Source: Ktedonobacterales bacterium (GTDB lineage Bacteria; Chloroflexota; Ktedonobacteria; Ktedonobacterales; DATBGS01). From it: a DNA stretch of 64,000 nucleotides. The notes beneath the pieces were generated by a model. That model was given only the letters and a program-made list of their open reading frames with translations. It had not been told where the DNA came from and made no database searches. Below are positions 44,341 to 52,913 of the stretch, one piece after another. Each line of letters opens with the position of its first letter. The stretch's first letter is position 1. The DNA is taken from assembly GCA_036557285.1 (NCBI GenBank), contig DATBHW010000022.1, positions 1 through 64,000 of the forward strand. The letters are read 5' to 3'. The translations under genes and the position numbers were made by a program.

Positions 44341-45054
44341 TCAGGCGAGGTGCACGAGGTGCGCTCCGCCCTCTACTGCTCGCGCCACTGGTCTGAGCAG
44401 CCCACGCGCCAGAGTGACAATCAAAGCAGCCAGCAGCCCGACAATGGCGCCGCCGATAATGTCCAGTGGGTAATGCACCCCGACATAAACCCGCGCGTAT
44501 CCGATAGCGATTGCCATCGCTAGCCCAACCGCCGCCAGCAGACCCGTTTTCCAGCGCAGCCCGGAAACCACTGGCCCGCCGACGCCCTGTGGGCGGTTCA
44601 TGGACTGTGGCAGAACTGGCGGCGCGGCTCTACGAAAGGTCATGAAGAAACGGATGAGCAAGATGCCCGCGATGGCAAAACTCGCGGCGGTGTGGTCGCT
44701 GGGGAACGAGGCGTCTGCCGAGTGTGTAATCAAGGGCGTGAAGTGAAAGGAGATAAAAGGGCGCGGCTCAGGCAGCAGCGCGCCCAGGGCTATATTCAAC
44801 AAGAGCGCCAGCACGAAGGCTGCTATCGTCCAGACGACGGCTTCACGACTTATGCTGCGCTCAGCCCTGGCGGCGGAACTTTTGCCGCCGGGAGTCCACC
44901 ACAGGAAGATAATCAAGAGTCCAAACAGATAGATCACATCATTTGCCAGGATCGGCATGAGGGTGTCCAGCAGCGCGGTATGCCCGGCTGGAGCATGGAT
45001 AGTTGTGAACAAAGCGCCGTTGAAGCTGAGCAGGTCTTGAATGAAGGTTTGCAT
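44341..45054 (-). CDS. PAP2-family membrane phosphatase
   Basis: 237 residues with about five membrane helices. The three phosphatase motifs are LLPEPRPF (RP), ASFPSDHTAASF (SDHT) and GYARVYVGVHYPLDIIGG (RxxxxxHxxxD). This fits undecaprenyl-diphosphatase (BcrC-type) or lipid phosphatases. Single gene, with GAGGTAA ahead. Together with neighbouring sugar nucleotide and envelope genes, a role in recycling the lipid carrier is plausible. Confidence 0.85.
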   Translation of the reverse strand: MQTFIQDLLSFNGALFTTIHAPAGHTALLDTLMPILANDVIYLFGLLIIFLWWTPGGKSSAARAERSISREAVVWTIAAFVLALLLNIALGALLPEPRPFISFHFTPLITHSADASFPSDHTAASFAIAGILLIRFFMTFRRAAPPVLPQSMNRPQGVGGPVVSGLRWKTGLLAAVGLAMAIAIGYARVYVGVHYPLDIIGGAIVGLLAALIVTLARGLLRPVARAVEGGAHLVHLA

Positions 45055-45210
45055 GGATTGCGATTACCTCAATATTTAACAATTGGTTTACCTTATTTTA
45101 ACATGGGAGGGAAGCAGGTGTCTCTGCTTCAGATGCCACTGCTGAACAAAGCCGGGGCAGCTTCTCAGGCGAGAAACTGCCCCGATTGTTTTAACGGTAT
45201 GTTGCTGGTT

Positions 45211-45241
45211 GCCACTTGCAGCGCCACCTTCCGGGCGGCGC
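45211..45241 (+). repeat. Single palindromic repeat unit at the end of dgcA
   Basis: GCCACTTGCAGCGCCACCTT followed by CCGGGCGGCGC is a diverged copy of the dispersed repeat, touching the stop codon of the epimerase gene (45243-45241). Confidence 0.7.
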
Positions 45242-46272
45242 TAGAGCGAGTGTATAGCCGGAGTTGGTAAGACTCCCAATCCTGGTCCGGCGGGCAATAC
45301 CAGCTTGCCCGTCTCGACCTGTACACCCTGATAGGGGTCGTTATCAACCAGGAGATGCCCGTCTAGATCGGCGTAGTCAACGAGCGGGCTGAGGTGCGCA
45401 GCAGCGGTAATAGCCAGCGAACTCTCGATCATGCAGCCCAGCATAATCTGCAAATGGTGGGCGCGAGCGGCATGAATCATCTTGAGCGCCTGCCTGATGC
45501 CGCCGCATTTCATCAGCTTGATGTTAATCCCATCAACGCAGCCCACCACGCGCGGAATATCTTCGAGCGTCACGCAGCTTTCATCGGCAAAGATAGGCAG
45601 AGGACTGTGTTCGCGCAGCAGGCGCAGCCCCTCCAGATCGCTTGGCGGCAACGGCTGTTCAACGAACTCAATCTGATACGGCTCCAACGCCTCGATCAGT
45701 TTAATGGCTTCTTTCAACGTCCAGCCTGTGTTGGCATCAACGCGAATAGTGGCGTTTGAGACATCCCGAATGGCTTTGATGCAATCTAAGTCCTGGCGCG
45801 AACCCAGCTTGACCTTGAGGATCGGGAAATCTTTGGCCTGCTCGGCTTTACGAGCCATCTCTGCGGGTGTATCCAGCCCAATCGTAAAAGAGGTGCAGGG
45901 TGTCTTCGCCGGATTCACGCCGAGCAGCTTATAGACCGGCACGCCCAGCAGCTTGCCGACCAGATCGTACAGCGCCATATCTACGGCGGCTCTGGCAGCG
46001 GCGTTGCGATGGATAACGTTCTCCAGCCCGGTGAGTATTTCTTCCAGCGCAAATGGATCATCCCCTAGATGCTCCGCATATGTAGCCAGACAGGCAAGAA
46101 CGGTCTCTTGATTTTCGCCGTAGAAAGACGAAGGGGCGGCTTCGCCAAGCCCGACCTGGCCCGGACCATGGAGATGTACGACGACCTGCTGCGTGAAATG
46201 CTGCACGCCCCGCGAGATGCGAAACGGCTCGGTCAGCTTCAAGCTCATGAGGGCGGTTTCGAGTTTGAGCAT
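45241..46272 (-). CDS. dgcA: Enolase-superfamily epimerase, likely N-acetyl-D-glutamate racemase
   Basis: 343 residues, dipeptide epimerase-like. The catalytic lysine pair is in ILKVKLGSRQDL and INIKLMKCGG; metal ligands are in IRVDANTGW, EFVEQPLPP and IFADESCVTL. Such proteins were named dipeptide epimerases; paired with a DUF1611 protein they act as DgcA, which racemises N-acetyl-D-glutamate. The ATG 46272 follows GGGGGA; an ATG at 46302 overlapping the upstream stop (ATGA) gives 10 more residues. The gene follows dgcN. Confidence 0.8.
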   Translation of the reverse strand: MLKLETALMSLKLTEPFRISRGVQHFTQQVVVHLHGPGQVGLGEAAPSSFYGENQETVLACLATYAEHLGDDPFALEEILTGLENVIHRNAAARAAVDMALYDLVGKLLGVPVYKLLGVNPAKTPCTSFTIGLDTPAEMARKAEQAKDFPILKVKLGSRQDLDCIKAIRDVSNATIRVDANTGWTLKEAIKLIEALEPYQIEFVEQPLPPSDLEGLRLLREHSPLPIFADESCVTLEDIPRVVGCVDGINIKLMKCGGIRQALKMIHAARAHHLQIMLGCMIESSLAITAAAHLSPLVDYADLDGHLLVDNDPYQGVQVETGKLVLPAGPGLGVLPTPAIHSL

Positions 46273-46298
46273 GGTCTTTTCCCCCATCAGTTTTTTTG

Positions 46299-47360
46299 TC
46301 ATGAGGTTTTTGCCTGGTTTTTTGCCCGCTCTAAAAGGGCGTCAATCAGTTTGCCCGCGCCGAAGCGTACACAGTCGGTTGCTGGCAGCCCGGTTTCTGC
46401 TTCGGCCCGGCGCATCTCGTCGAGCGCGCTGGCCTCATCGAGTTCATACGTATTCAGCGCGATGCCCACCACTGGCGCGGCTCGCAGCCAGCCGATAGCC
46501 TGTTCGTAGATTTCAATCACGCGCGGCAGTGGCGGAATGGGAACGCTGTAAGATTTGATATGCGTCCTGCCCGGCTCATAGCAGAGGATCATCATATCGG
46601 GCATCGCCCCATGCAGCAGCCCCAGCGTGACCGGCGAATAGGCCGGATGAATCAGAGAACCCTGGCCCTCGACGAAGACCCATTCGTATTCCTGGGTGAA
46701 CTCCAGCGTCAGCGCCTCCACGCCGCCAGCAGTGAAGTCGCTGATCAAGCGATCCACCGGCACGCCCCGGCCAGAAATCATGATACCCGTCTGGCCGGTG
46801 GCGGCAAACCCCGACGAGAGGCCGCGCCGCTGCGCCTCGCGGTCCAGTTCCAACGCGGTGGTCATCTTGCCCACGTTGCAATCGCTTCCGGCCACATAGA
46901 CGGTATGGCTCCCTGGGCGGTGTGGCGTGTACCTGGCGATCAGCATGGCGCGATCAGCCGGAGGGCGGCGCACATCCCAGATATGCGCGTGATGCCGCTC
47001 GGCTGCTTCGTGCAGTTCGGGGTCGTCATCCAGAAACTCGTGCAGGCCGCTGATGATGTGCAGGCCAGCGTTGAGCGCCTGCAACACCTGCCCCCGCCAG
47101 GGGTCCGGCAGCCGACCCCCAATGGGGGCGATACCGATCAAGAGGGTATCAGGCCGATACTTCAGGGCTTCGCCGACATCCCGCACGATGGGGATACCCG
47201 CCCCAACGCCGTTACCCAGCACCTGCGCGGTATCTTGCCCGGCTTTCGTGCTGTCCAGAACGGCAACGACCTGATCCTGCCCATAACGAATCATGCCTAC
47301 CGCTGTTTTAGCGCCCTGCCAGTGAAAATGACCTTCGGCCAGGATTGCGATTCGGCGCAT
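46299..47360 (-). CDS. dgcN: DUF1611 protein, likely D-glutamate N-acetyltransferase
   Basis: 353 residues. The N-terminal Rossmann-like domain (RIAILAEGHFHWQGAKTAVG) and the P-loop-like core YVAGSDCNVGKMTTALELDR with FATGQTGIMISGRGVPVDRL and FVEGQGSLIHPAYS are characteristic of DUF1611. In the described DgcN-DgcA pathway the protein acetylates D-glutamate before racemisation. The downstream overlapping epimerase fits this. Function is inferred by pairing and family. GGAGG lies ahead of the start. Confidence 0.8.
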   Translation of the reverse strand: MRRIAILAEGHFHWQGAKTAVGMIRYGQDQVVAVLDSTKAGQDTAQVLGNGVGAGIPIVRDVGEALKYRPDTLLIGIAPIGGRLPDPWRGQVLQALNAGLHIISGLHEFLDDDPELHEAAERHHAHIWDVRRPPADRAMLIARYTPHRPGSHTVYVAGSDCNVGKMTTALELDREAQRRGLSSGFAATGQTGIMISGRGVPVDRLISDFTAGGVEALTLEFTQEYEWVFVEGQGSLIHPAYSPVTLGLLHGAMPDMMILCYEPGRTHIKSYSVPIPPLPRVIEIYEQAIGWLRAAPVVGIALNTYELDEASALDEMRRAEAETGLPATDCVRFGAGKLIDALLERAKNQAKTS

Positions 47361-47614
47361 GGCCGCTTATTCCTCCTGTGTATCAAAGGACTGAAAGATG
47401 AGGAGCGAAGCGTTGCAGAGGAGCAGCATCTGCGTTCAATCGCTGCCCCCAACGCTGGCATTATAGCATGGTTTGCTGATCTGCTTGAGCATGGGGTAGT
47501 CTTCTCCCGGAAGGTGGTCTGGTCTTGAGGAGGAGTCTGCGTTTTTTTGCCGTCTGCTACCTGGATAAGCCGTCTAAGCTGCTGAGCTGTTTTCTGTAAA
47601 GGAGATGCAATGCG

Positions 47615-48169
47615 ATGCGCCAGCCTTACCAGCCCTTTGATATAGCCAGCTATGTTGAGCGTAGTCGCAATGGACCCTGTTTTATTTGCGAAATGCTCGC
47701 GGGGAACCCGCAGTATCGCCACCACATCATTTACGAGGATGCCGCTGCTGTAGCCTTTCTTAACAAGTACCCTATGTTGTATGGCTACACGCTGGTGGCC
47801 CCGAAAGCGCATCGAGAGCAGGTGACAGGCGATTTCCCTTTGGATGAGTACCTTGGCCTCCAGCGAGTCATCTACCACGCTGCCGAAGCGATCAGGCAGG
47901 TTGTCCCAACCGAGCGGATGTACGTGCTTTCGTTGGGGAGCCAGCAAGGCAATCGGCACGTTCACTGGCATATCGCCCCGCTGCCTCCTGGTGTCCCGTA
48001 TGAGGAGCAGCAATTGGAGGCGCTCACGCTTTCGAGAGGAATACTTGAACTGCCTGATGAAGAGATGGCAGCCCTGGCAGAGCGCATTCGTCAGGCGCTG
48101 GCGATGAAAGGCGATCAGCAGCAGTTCATAGTCTATCATTATCTATCGCCCCGTGATCTTTGGTACTAG
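47615..48169 (+). CDS. HIT-family protein (histidine-triad)
   Basis: 184 residues. CFICEML near the N-terminus gives a zinc-type CxxC, YPMLYGYTLVAPKAHREQVT and the histidine triad GNRHVHWHIAPLPPGVPYEE follow. Such proteins hydrolyse or transfer nucleotides (Ap4A, ADP-sugar, or AMP-lysine substrates). It is longer than minimal HIT proteins by about 40 residues, mainly a helical C-terminus. GGAG lies ten bases ahead. Monocistronic. Confidence 0.9.
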   Translation: MRQPYQPFDIASYVERSRNGPCFICEMLAGNPQYRHHIIYEDAAAVAFLNKYPMLYGYTLVAPKAHREQVTGDFPLDEYLGLQRVIYHAAEAIRQVVPTERMYVLSLGSQQGNRHVHWHIAPLPPGVPYEEQQLEALTLSRGILELPDEEMAALAERIRQALAMKGDQQQFIVYHYLSPRDLWY

Positions 48170-48198
48170 TAAACATGGGATACTGACAAGCGAGGCGT

Positions 48199-48317
48199 GC
48201 TACCTGTAGCGCCGCCTTCCAGGCGGCTCAACGCTGGCCTGCCGGTACGTTGGCATGAAGGGCAAGCGGTGGCTCTGGCGCAGCGGTGGCCGCCAAGATG
48301 GCGGCGCTACAAGTGGT
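48199..48317. repeat. Composite palindromic repeat, inverted arrangement
   Basis: A forward unit GCTACCTGTAGCGCCGCCTT (48199-48229) and an inverted unit (48286-48316, GGCGGCGCTACAAGTGG) enclose a centre with AACGCTGGCCTGC and GGCTCTGGCGCAGCG. The centre is the reverse orientation of that at 28.5 kb, so the two loci are copies of one composite element about 120 bases long. Confidence 0.8.
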
Positions 48318-48449
48318 GACTCCGATAGGTGGTGGAACCGTTATTTTTCGCTGCGTTGACGCGCCGCGTTTGTGCAGACTACAATCAAAGATGCCCAATG
48401 AAGAAATACGAGGAATCCCTCAGCATGGTCAAGAGTTTGGGAGGCTTTG

Positions 48450-49496
48450 ATGAGCACCGGCAGGCAGATTCGCCTTACGTCGCTCGCTAGCTGCGCTGGT
48501 TGAGCGTCTAAGATGGGGCCTTCGGCCCTGGCGCACGTGCTGCGTCCACTCACCCAGGCGGTGGAACATAACCACCCCGATCTGCTCGTCGGCCTTGCCA
48601 GCATTGACGATGCGGCGGTTTATCGCTTGAACGATGAGCAGGCGGTGGTGAGTACGGCTGACTTTTTCCCACCCGTCGTAGATGATCCCTATGCGTTTGG
48701 CGCGATTGCCGCAGCCAACGCGATGAGCGATGTCTATGCGATGGGTGGTGAGGTGCTGTTTGCCCTCAATCTGGTGGCTTTTCCCGATACACTTGAGCCG
48801 GAGATTCTCAGCGAGATATTGCGCGGTGGGAGTGATAAAGTGGCCGAGGCGGGGGGCGTCATCGCTGGCGGGCATACGGTCACGGATAAAGAGCCGAAAT
48901 ATGGTCTGGCGGTGACTGGCGTAGTGCATCCGCAGCATATTCTTACGAAGGGTCACGCCAGGATTGGTGATGTCTTGATCTTGACGAAGCCGCTGGGAAC
49001 CGGCGTCATTACGACGGCTCACAAGCGCGATCAGGTTGATGACGCCGACCTTCAGGCGGCCATTGCCAGCATGACCAGACTGAACCGCGACGCCTCGCGC
49101 CTGCTGCGTGTGTCTGAAGTCCATGCCTGCACCGATATTTCCGGCTTTGGGCTGCTGGGCCACGCCTGGGAAATGTCGCTGCAAAGCGAGGGTGGCATGC
49201 GCTTTGAGTGGGCGGGCCTGCCCTGGCTGCCGGGGGCCAGGCGCTGCGCCGAAGCCGGCTGTGTGCCTGGCGGCACTGGCCGCAACGAAGAGTTTCTGAA
49301 CGAGCATATCCGTCTGGCCGATGATCTGGGGGAGCCTGAGCGCAGCCTGCTCTTCGACCCGCAGACCTCCGGCGGCTTGCTCGCTGCCATCGAGTCAGCC
49401 GCCTGGCCGACGCTGCGCGAACGCTTTGAGGAAGCTGGCCTGCCCTGCTGGCTGATTGGCGAGGTGACGGCTGGCGCGGGTATCGAGGTGGTCTGA
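48450..49496 (+). CDS. selD: Selenide, water dikinase, selenocysteine-containing
   Basis: The full frame is 348 residues when TGA 48501-48503 is read as selenocysteine: MSTGRQIRLTSLASCAG, then U18, then ASKMGPSALAHVL. That places Sec18 and Lys21 exactly where SelD enzymes have the catalytic Cys/Sec and Lys (Cys17 and Lys20 in E. coli). The rest (ADFFPPVVDDPYAFGAIAAA; GGHTVTDKEPKYGLAVTGVV; TDISGFGLLGHAWEM) is a typical SelD that makes selenophosphate from ATP and selenide. GGGAGG precedes ATG 48450. Ordinary ORF calling starts at ATG 48513 and loses the active site. Confidence 0.9.
48501..48534 (+). promoter_or_regulatory. Selenocysteine TGA with candidate bacterial SECIS hairpin
   Basis: The in-frame TGA (48501-48503) is followed by GGGGCC (48515-48520) pairing with GGCCCT (48524-48529) around a UUC-containing apical loop 17 bases after TGA, with lower pairing GCG (48504-48506) and CGC (48532-48534). 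Distance and shape fit a bacterial SECIS that SelB recognises. Confidence 0.7.
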
Positions 49497-49554
49497 GGGC
49501 TGGAGGCGCTTGCCAATCTGAGAGACATCAACCTGGGAGAGAGGAACGCTCTGC

Positions 49555-50346
49555 ATGTCTGCCGACCAGCAGCGCAAAGCTGCTGATACACCTGAAGCAT
49601 CAGAGGCTGGCCCCGCAGTTGAGGCCACTGTGGATAGTGCCTCTGTCCCTGGGCATGCCGATTGGCATCCGCTTGAGCAGAGCCTTGGTTGGCGCTTTCA
49701 GCAGCGACAGCTTTTGCTGGAGGCGCTCACGCACCGCTCCTATGTGTTTGAGACGCCCAACCAGAGCCTTGCCCCCAACGAGCGCCTGGAGTTTCTGGGT
49801 GATGCCATCCTGGGCTTTCTCAGCGCGGAGTATCTTTTCCGCGCTCATCCGACCCTCAGCGAAGGCGAACTCACCGATGCCCGCGCCGCTCTGGTGAAAG
49901 CGCCCACGCTGGCTGATTTCGCCCGCCGCGTGCGCCTGGGCGACCATCTGCGCATGGGCAGGGGCGAGCAGCGCAGCGGAGGCCGCCGCCGCGATCCGCT
50001 GCTGGCCGCCGCATTTGAGGCGCTGCTGGGCGCGCTCTATCTGGATGGCGGCCTGGAAGCCGTCCGTCAGTTTTTGCTGCCCCTGCTGGAGCAAGAAGCG
50101 GAGCGCGTGATTGCTGCCGGACGCTTGAAAGATGATAAGTCGCTGCTGCAAGAACTGGCGCAGGAGCATCTTGGGATTACTCCCAGCTATCGCATTGTGG
50201 CTGAGGAGGGACCGGCGCATCACCGCCAATATACGGTTGAAGCACTGCTTGGCAATGAGGTTGCTGGTCGAGGGCAGGGCCGCAACAAACAAAGCGCCGA
50301 ACAGGAAGCCGCCCGGCTCGCGTTGCAGGCCAGCGGCTGGCTGTAG
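49555..50346 (+). CDS. rnc: Ribonuclease III
   Basis: 263 residues. A 30-residue polar leader precedes the catalytic domain with the signature NERLEFLGDAILGFLSAEYL (Glu and Asp of the active site), TLSEGELTDARAALVKA and FEALLGALYLDGGLEAVRQF. The double-stranded RNA-binding domain starts KSLLQELAQEHLGITPSYRI. It processes rRNA and structured RNAs. It is 58 bases after selD and may share its transcript. Confidence 0.95.
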   Translation: MSADQQRKAADTPEASEAGPAVEATVDSASVPGHADWHPLEQSLGWRFQQRQLLLEALTHRSYVFETPNQSLAPNERLEFLGDAILGFLSAEYLFRAHPTLSEGELTDARAALVKAPTLADFARRVRLGDHLRMGRGEQRSGGRRRDPLLAAAFEALLGALYLDGGLEAVRQFLLPLLEQEAERVIAAGRLKDDKSLLQELAQEHLGITPSYRIVAEEGPAHHRQYTVEALLGNEVAGRGQGRNKQSAEQEAARLALQASGWL

Positions 50347-50655
50347 CCAGAGATAGTGATCTGCCCTCTCAAATCTCCTCTCTTCGGCCATTTTTTGGCA
50401 CGCTGTTTGCTCTATGGGGAAGGATGCCTGAACAGTGGGGGTGTTCAGGCTTGTCCCTGTGCGCCTGAATGGGGAGCAATGGTAGAATTGTAGACAGCGC
50501 CTTTTCTCGGATGGGCTGGCGCGGGCTGCTCTTATTTGCTATACTCGAAGTTGGGCGATCTCTCATTCTGGAAACGGGGACAATCTCTCATGATGCTTCT
50601 GTGAGTATCTGCAACCGCGATTCGGAAGACGGCAATCAGATGGGAGAAGAATCCG
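50347..50655. other. Intergenic region between rnc and rpoN
   Basis: Besides the sigma-54 site and hairpin, it has a possible sigma-70 minus-10 TATACT (50540-50545). A frame from 50469 overlaps the rpoN start and has no family features. Confidence 0.45.
50396..50411 (+). promoter_or_regulatory. Consensus sigma-54 (minus-24/minus-12) promoter upstream of rpoN
   Basis: TGGCACG-CTGT-TTGCT matches TGGCACG-N4-TTGCW at every position; GG (50397-50398) and GC (50409-50410) are ten bases apart, as required. The start would be near 50423, giving a 233-base leader to rpoN. A hairpin GCCTGAAC/GTTCAGGC (50426-50450) lies directly after. It suggests that sigma-54 regulates its own gene, or a small RNA. 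Confidence 0.7.
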
Positions 50656-52065
50656 ATGTATCTAGAACAGAGTCAGACTCCTTCGCAACAGCCGACGCTC
50701 AATATCTCTGCCAAACTGATCGCCTCCATCAAAATCTTGCAGCTTTCTGCTGAGGAATTGGAGCAGTCAATTGCGCAAGAGATGCTGGAAGACCCGGCGT
50801 TTGAGATGGAAGAATTAAGCCAGTGCCAGCGTTGTGGAGCGCAGATGAAAGACGGCATCTGCCCTACCTGCGGCGGCACGGTGAGTACCCTCCAGGCTGA
50901 TGGGGCGCTCGAATGGGATGACTACGCTGATCCTGGGCTGGTGGGGGGTGACGAAGATGAGTTTGATCCGCTGGCTCGTGTAGAAGATACGGCCTCGCTT
51001 GCAGAAGTGCTGCTCTGGCAGATGCAAGCCATTGTTGAACCAGGCGATCTCCCCATCGCTGAATACCTGATTGGCAGCTTAGATAGTCATGGGTATATCC
51101 GAGCGTCCGTTGAGGAGGTTGCGCGTATCCTGCGGGTGGAGGTTGAGCGCGTACAACGTGTGCTGAGCCTGCTCCAGATGCAGGAGCCGATTGGGATCGG
51201 CGCGCGTGATGTACGTGAATGCCTCTTGATTCAGTTGTGCTGGTTCCGCGAGCAGGGCAAGCCGCATCCGCTGGCGGAACAACTGGTGACTCATTATCTT
51301 CCACGACTCGCCGACCGTCATTTTATGGAGATCGCCCGCGAAGCCCATGTGCCCAGTTCGCATATCCGCACGGCGTGGCAATTTATCCGCACCAATCTCA
51401 ACCCCTATCCGGCGCACGCCTTCGATCCCTCGGCTGCTAATTTCTCTGGAGGCCGTGTGCGCACAACGCTGGTGCGTCCAGATGTGGTCATTCGTCGCAC
51501 CGAGACCGGCTTTGAGGCTGAGGTGGTGGAAAATAAAAAATATTTGTTCCGCGTGAACCCGACGTATCGGCATCTGATCACGACACTGGACCCATCGCAA
51601 AGCAGCGAAGAGGACCGCCAACACATCCGCCAGTACACCTCGCGCGCGCAGTTCTTTATCGAATGTATTCATCAGCGTTGGGAGACGCTGAAAAAGATCT
51701 CCGATGCGCTCGTGGAATATCAGCGCGAGTTTCTGGAAAAAGGCGTTCGCTCTCTGCGCCCCCTGACTCGCGGGGAACTGGCGGAGCATGTTGAACTGCA
51801 CGAATCAACCATCAGCCGCGCCACAGCCAATAAGTTTGTCTTGCTGCCTGAAGGGCGCACCATCCCCTTCGACGATTTCTTTGATGCCTCGTTGCGCGCG
51901 AAAGATACGCTGCGCGAACTGATTGACTCTGAAGACCCCAAACACCCGCTGAGCGATGAGGAACTGGCGGCTCTGCTTGAGGAGCGAGGCATGTTCGTTG
52001 CCCGTCGTACCGTCGCCAAATACCGCGAATCAATGCGCATTCCGCCCTCGCGGATGCGTATGTAG
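50656..52065 (+). CDS. rpoN: RNA polymerase sigma-54 factor with a zinc-ribbon insertion
   Basis: 469 residues. Region I is QPTLNISAKLIASIKILQLS, the core-binding region includes SLDSHGYIRASVEEVARILR, and the C-terminal DNA-binding part has LHESTISRATANKFVLLPEG and the RpoN box ARRTVAKYRE (449-458). Between regions I and III sits CQRCGAQMKDGICPTCGG (Cys57, 60, 69, 72), a CxxC-N8-CxxC zinc ribbon not found in standard RpoN, followed by an acidic stretch. GGGAGAAG precedes the ATG. No enhancer-binding activator gene is visible in the window. Confidence 0.93.
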   Translation: MYLEQSQTPSQQPTLNISAKLIASIKILQLSAEELEQSIAQEMLEDPAFEMEELSQCQRCGAQMKDGICPTCGGTVSTLQADGALEWDDYADPGLVGGDEDEFDPLARVEDTASLAEVLLWQMQAIVEPGDLPIAEYLIGSLDSHGYIRASVEEVARILRVEVERVQRVLSLLQMQEPIGIGARDVRECLLIQLCWFREQGKPHPLAEQLVTHYLPRLADRHFMEIAREAHVPSSHIRTAWQFIRTNLNPYPAHAFDPSAANFSGGRVRTTLVRPDVVIRRTETGFEAEVVENKKYLFRVNPTYRHLITTLDPSQSSEEDRQHIRQYTSRAQFFIECIHQRWETLKKISDALVEYQREFLEKGVRSLRPLTRGELAEHVELHESTISRATANKFVLLPEGRTIPFDDFFDASLRAKDTLRELIDSEDPKHPLSDEELAALLEERGMFVARRTVAKYRESMRIPPSRMRM

Positions 52066-52082
52066 CTTTGCAGTAAGCAGCC

Positions 52083-52130
52083 ACTTGCAGCGCCGCCGTC
52101 CCTTCCCAAAGGGACGGCGGCGCTGCAAGT
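52083..52130. repeat. Perfect 20-base palindromic repeat between rpoN and the response regulator
   Basis: ACTTGCAGCGCCGCCGTCCC (52083-52102) and its exact reverse complement (52111-52130) flank an eight-base loop. It is a member of the dispersed repeat family and may also terminate rpoN and the convergent response regulator gene. Confidence 0.85.
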
Positions 52131-52161
52131 CTAAGTTGCAGGCATGCGCCAGGATAGGCTA

Positions 52162-52884
52162 TTACAGCATGAAGCGATAGCCGACTCCCCAGACGGTGAC
52201 AAGCTTCTCGCTCAGCGGCCCCAGCTTTTTGCGCAGCCGGGTGATCTGCGTATCAACGGTGCGGTCCAGGCCATCGTACTCGTAGCCCCAGATTTGCTCC
52301 AGTAAAAATTCGCGGCTGAAGGCCCGGCCTGGGTGGGAGGCCAGCAGGACCAGCAGATCAAACTCTTTCGGCGTCACATCAACCTCGTCGCCGTTGATCA
52401 TGACGCTGTGCCTGGCGAGATCAATAGAGAGGGGGCCATGCACAATTGGCTCTGGCGCGGGAGGTAAGACGCCTGCTTCGGCGCGCTGCGCCTCCGACGC
52501 CGGGCTGTGAATGCGACTATCCAGGGCCACACGGCGCAGGATGGCGCGCACGCGCGCCAGCAGTTCGCGCATACCAAAGGGCTTGACGACGTAATCGTCA
52601 GCGCCGACCTCCAGCCCCAGCACGCGATCAACCTCCTCGGAACGAGCGGTCAGCATCAGAATCGGCATGAGATGGTTCTGGCGAATCTGGCGGCAGACAG
52701 CCAGCCCATCCAGGCCGGGAAGCATCCAATCGAGGATCACCAGTTGGGGCGGGTGTCTTTCCACCAGACTCAGGGCGTTCAGTCCATCGAACGCCTGATA
52801 GACAGTATGGCCCTCGGCCTCAAGCTGGGTGCGAATTAAGTTACAGAGGTCGTGCTCGTCCTCAACGACCAGAATCGTTGCCAT
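52162..52884 (-). CDS. OmpR/PhoB-family response regulator
   Basis: 240 residues. The receiver domain has DED-like acidic pocket (VVEDEHDLC), phospho-Asp in LVILDWMLPGLDGLAV and Lys in GADDYVVKPFGMRELLARVR. The winged-helix domain is VDVTPKEFDLLVLLASHPGR, ending TQITRLRKKLGPLSEKLVTV. It works with the kinase encoded 29 bases upstream on the same strand. Confidence 0.94.
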   Translation of the reverse strand: MATILVVEDEHDLCNLIRTQLEAEGHTVYQAFDGLNALSLVERHPPQLVILDWMLPGLDGLAVCRQIRQNHLMPILMLTARSEEVDRVLGLEVGADDYVVKPFGMRELLARVRAILRRVALDSRIHSPASEAQRAEAGVLPPAPEPIVHGPLSIDLARHSVMINGDEVDVTPKEFDLLVLLASHPGRAFSREFLLEQIWGYEYDGLDRTVDTQITRLRKKLGPLSEKLVTVWGVGYRFML

Positions 52885-52913
52885 CTTACGGCCCTCGCTT
52901 CTCCCAAGCTGCT

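Noticed and set aside
48513-49496. selD starting at ATG 48513
   Set aside because: This start drops the catalytic segment; the upstream in-frame part reads as SelD through a selenocysteine codon.
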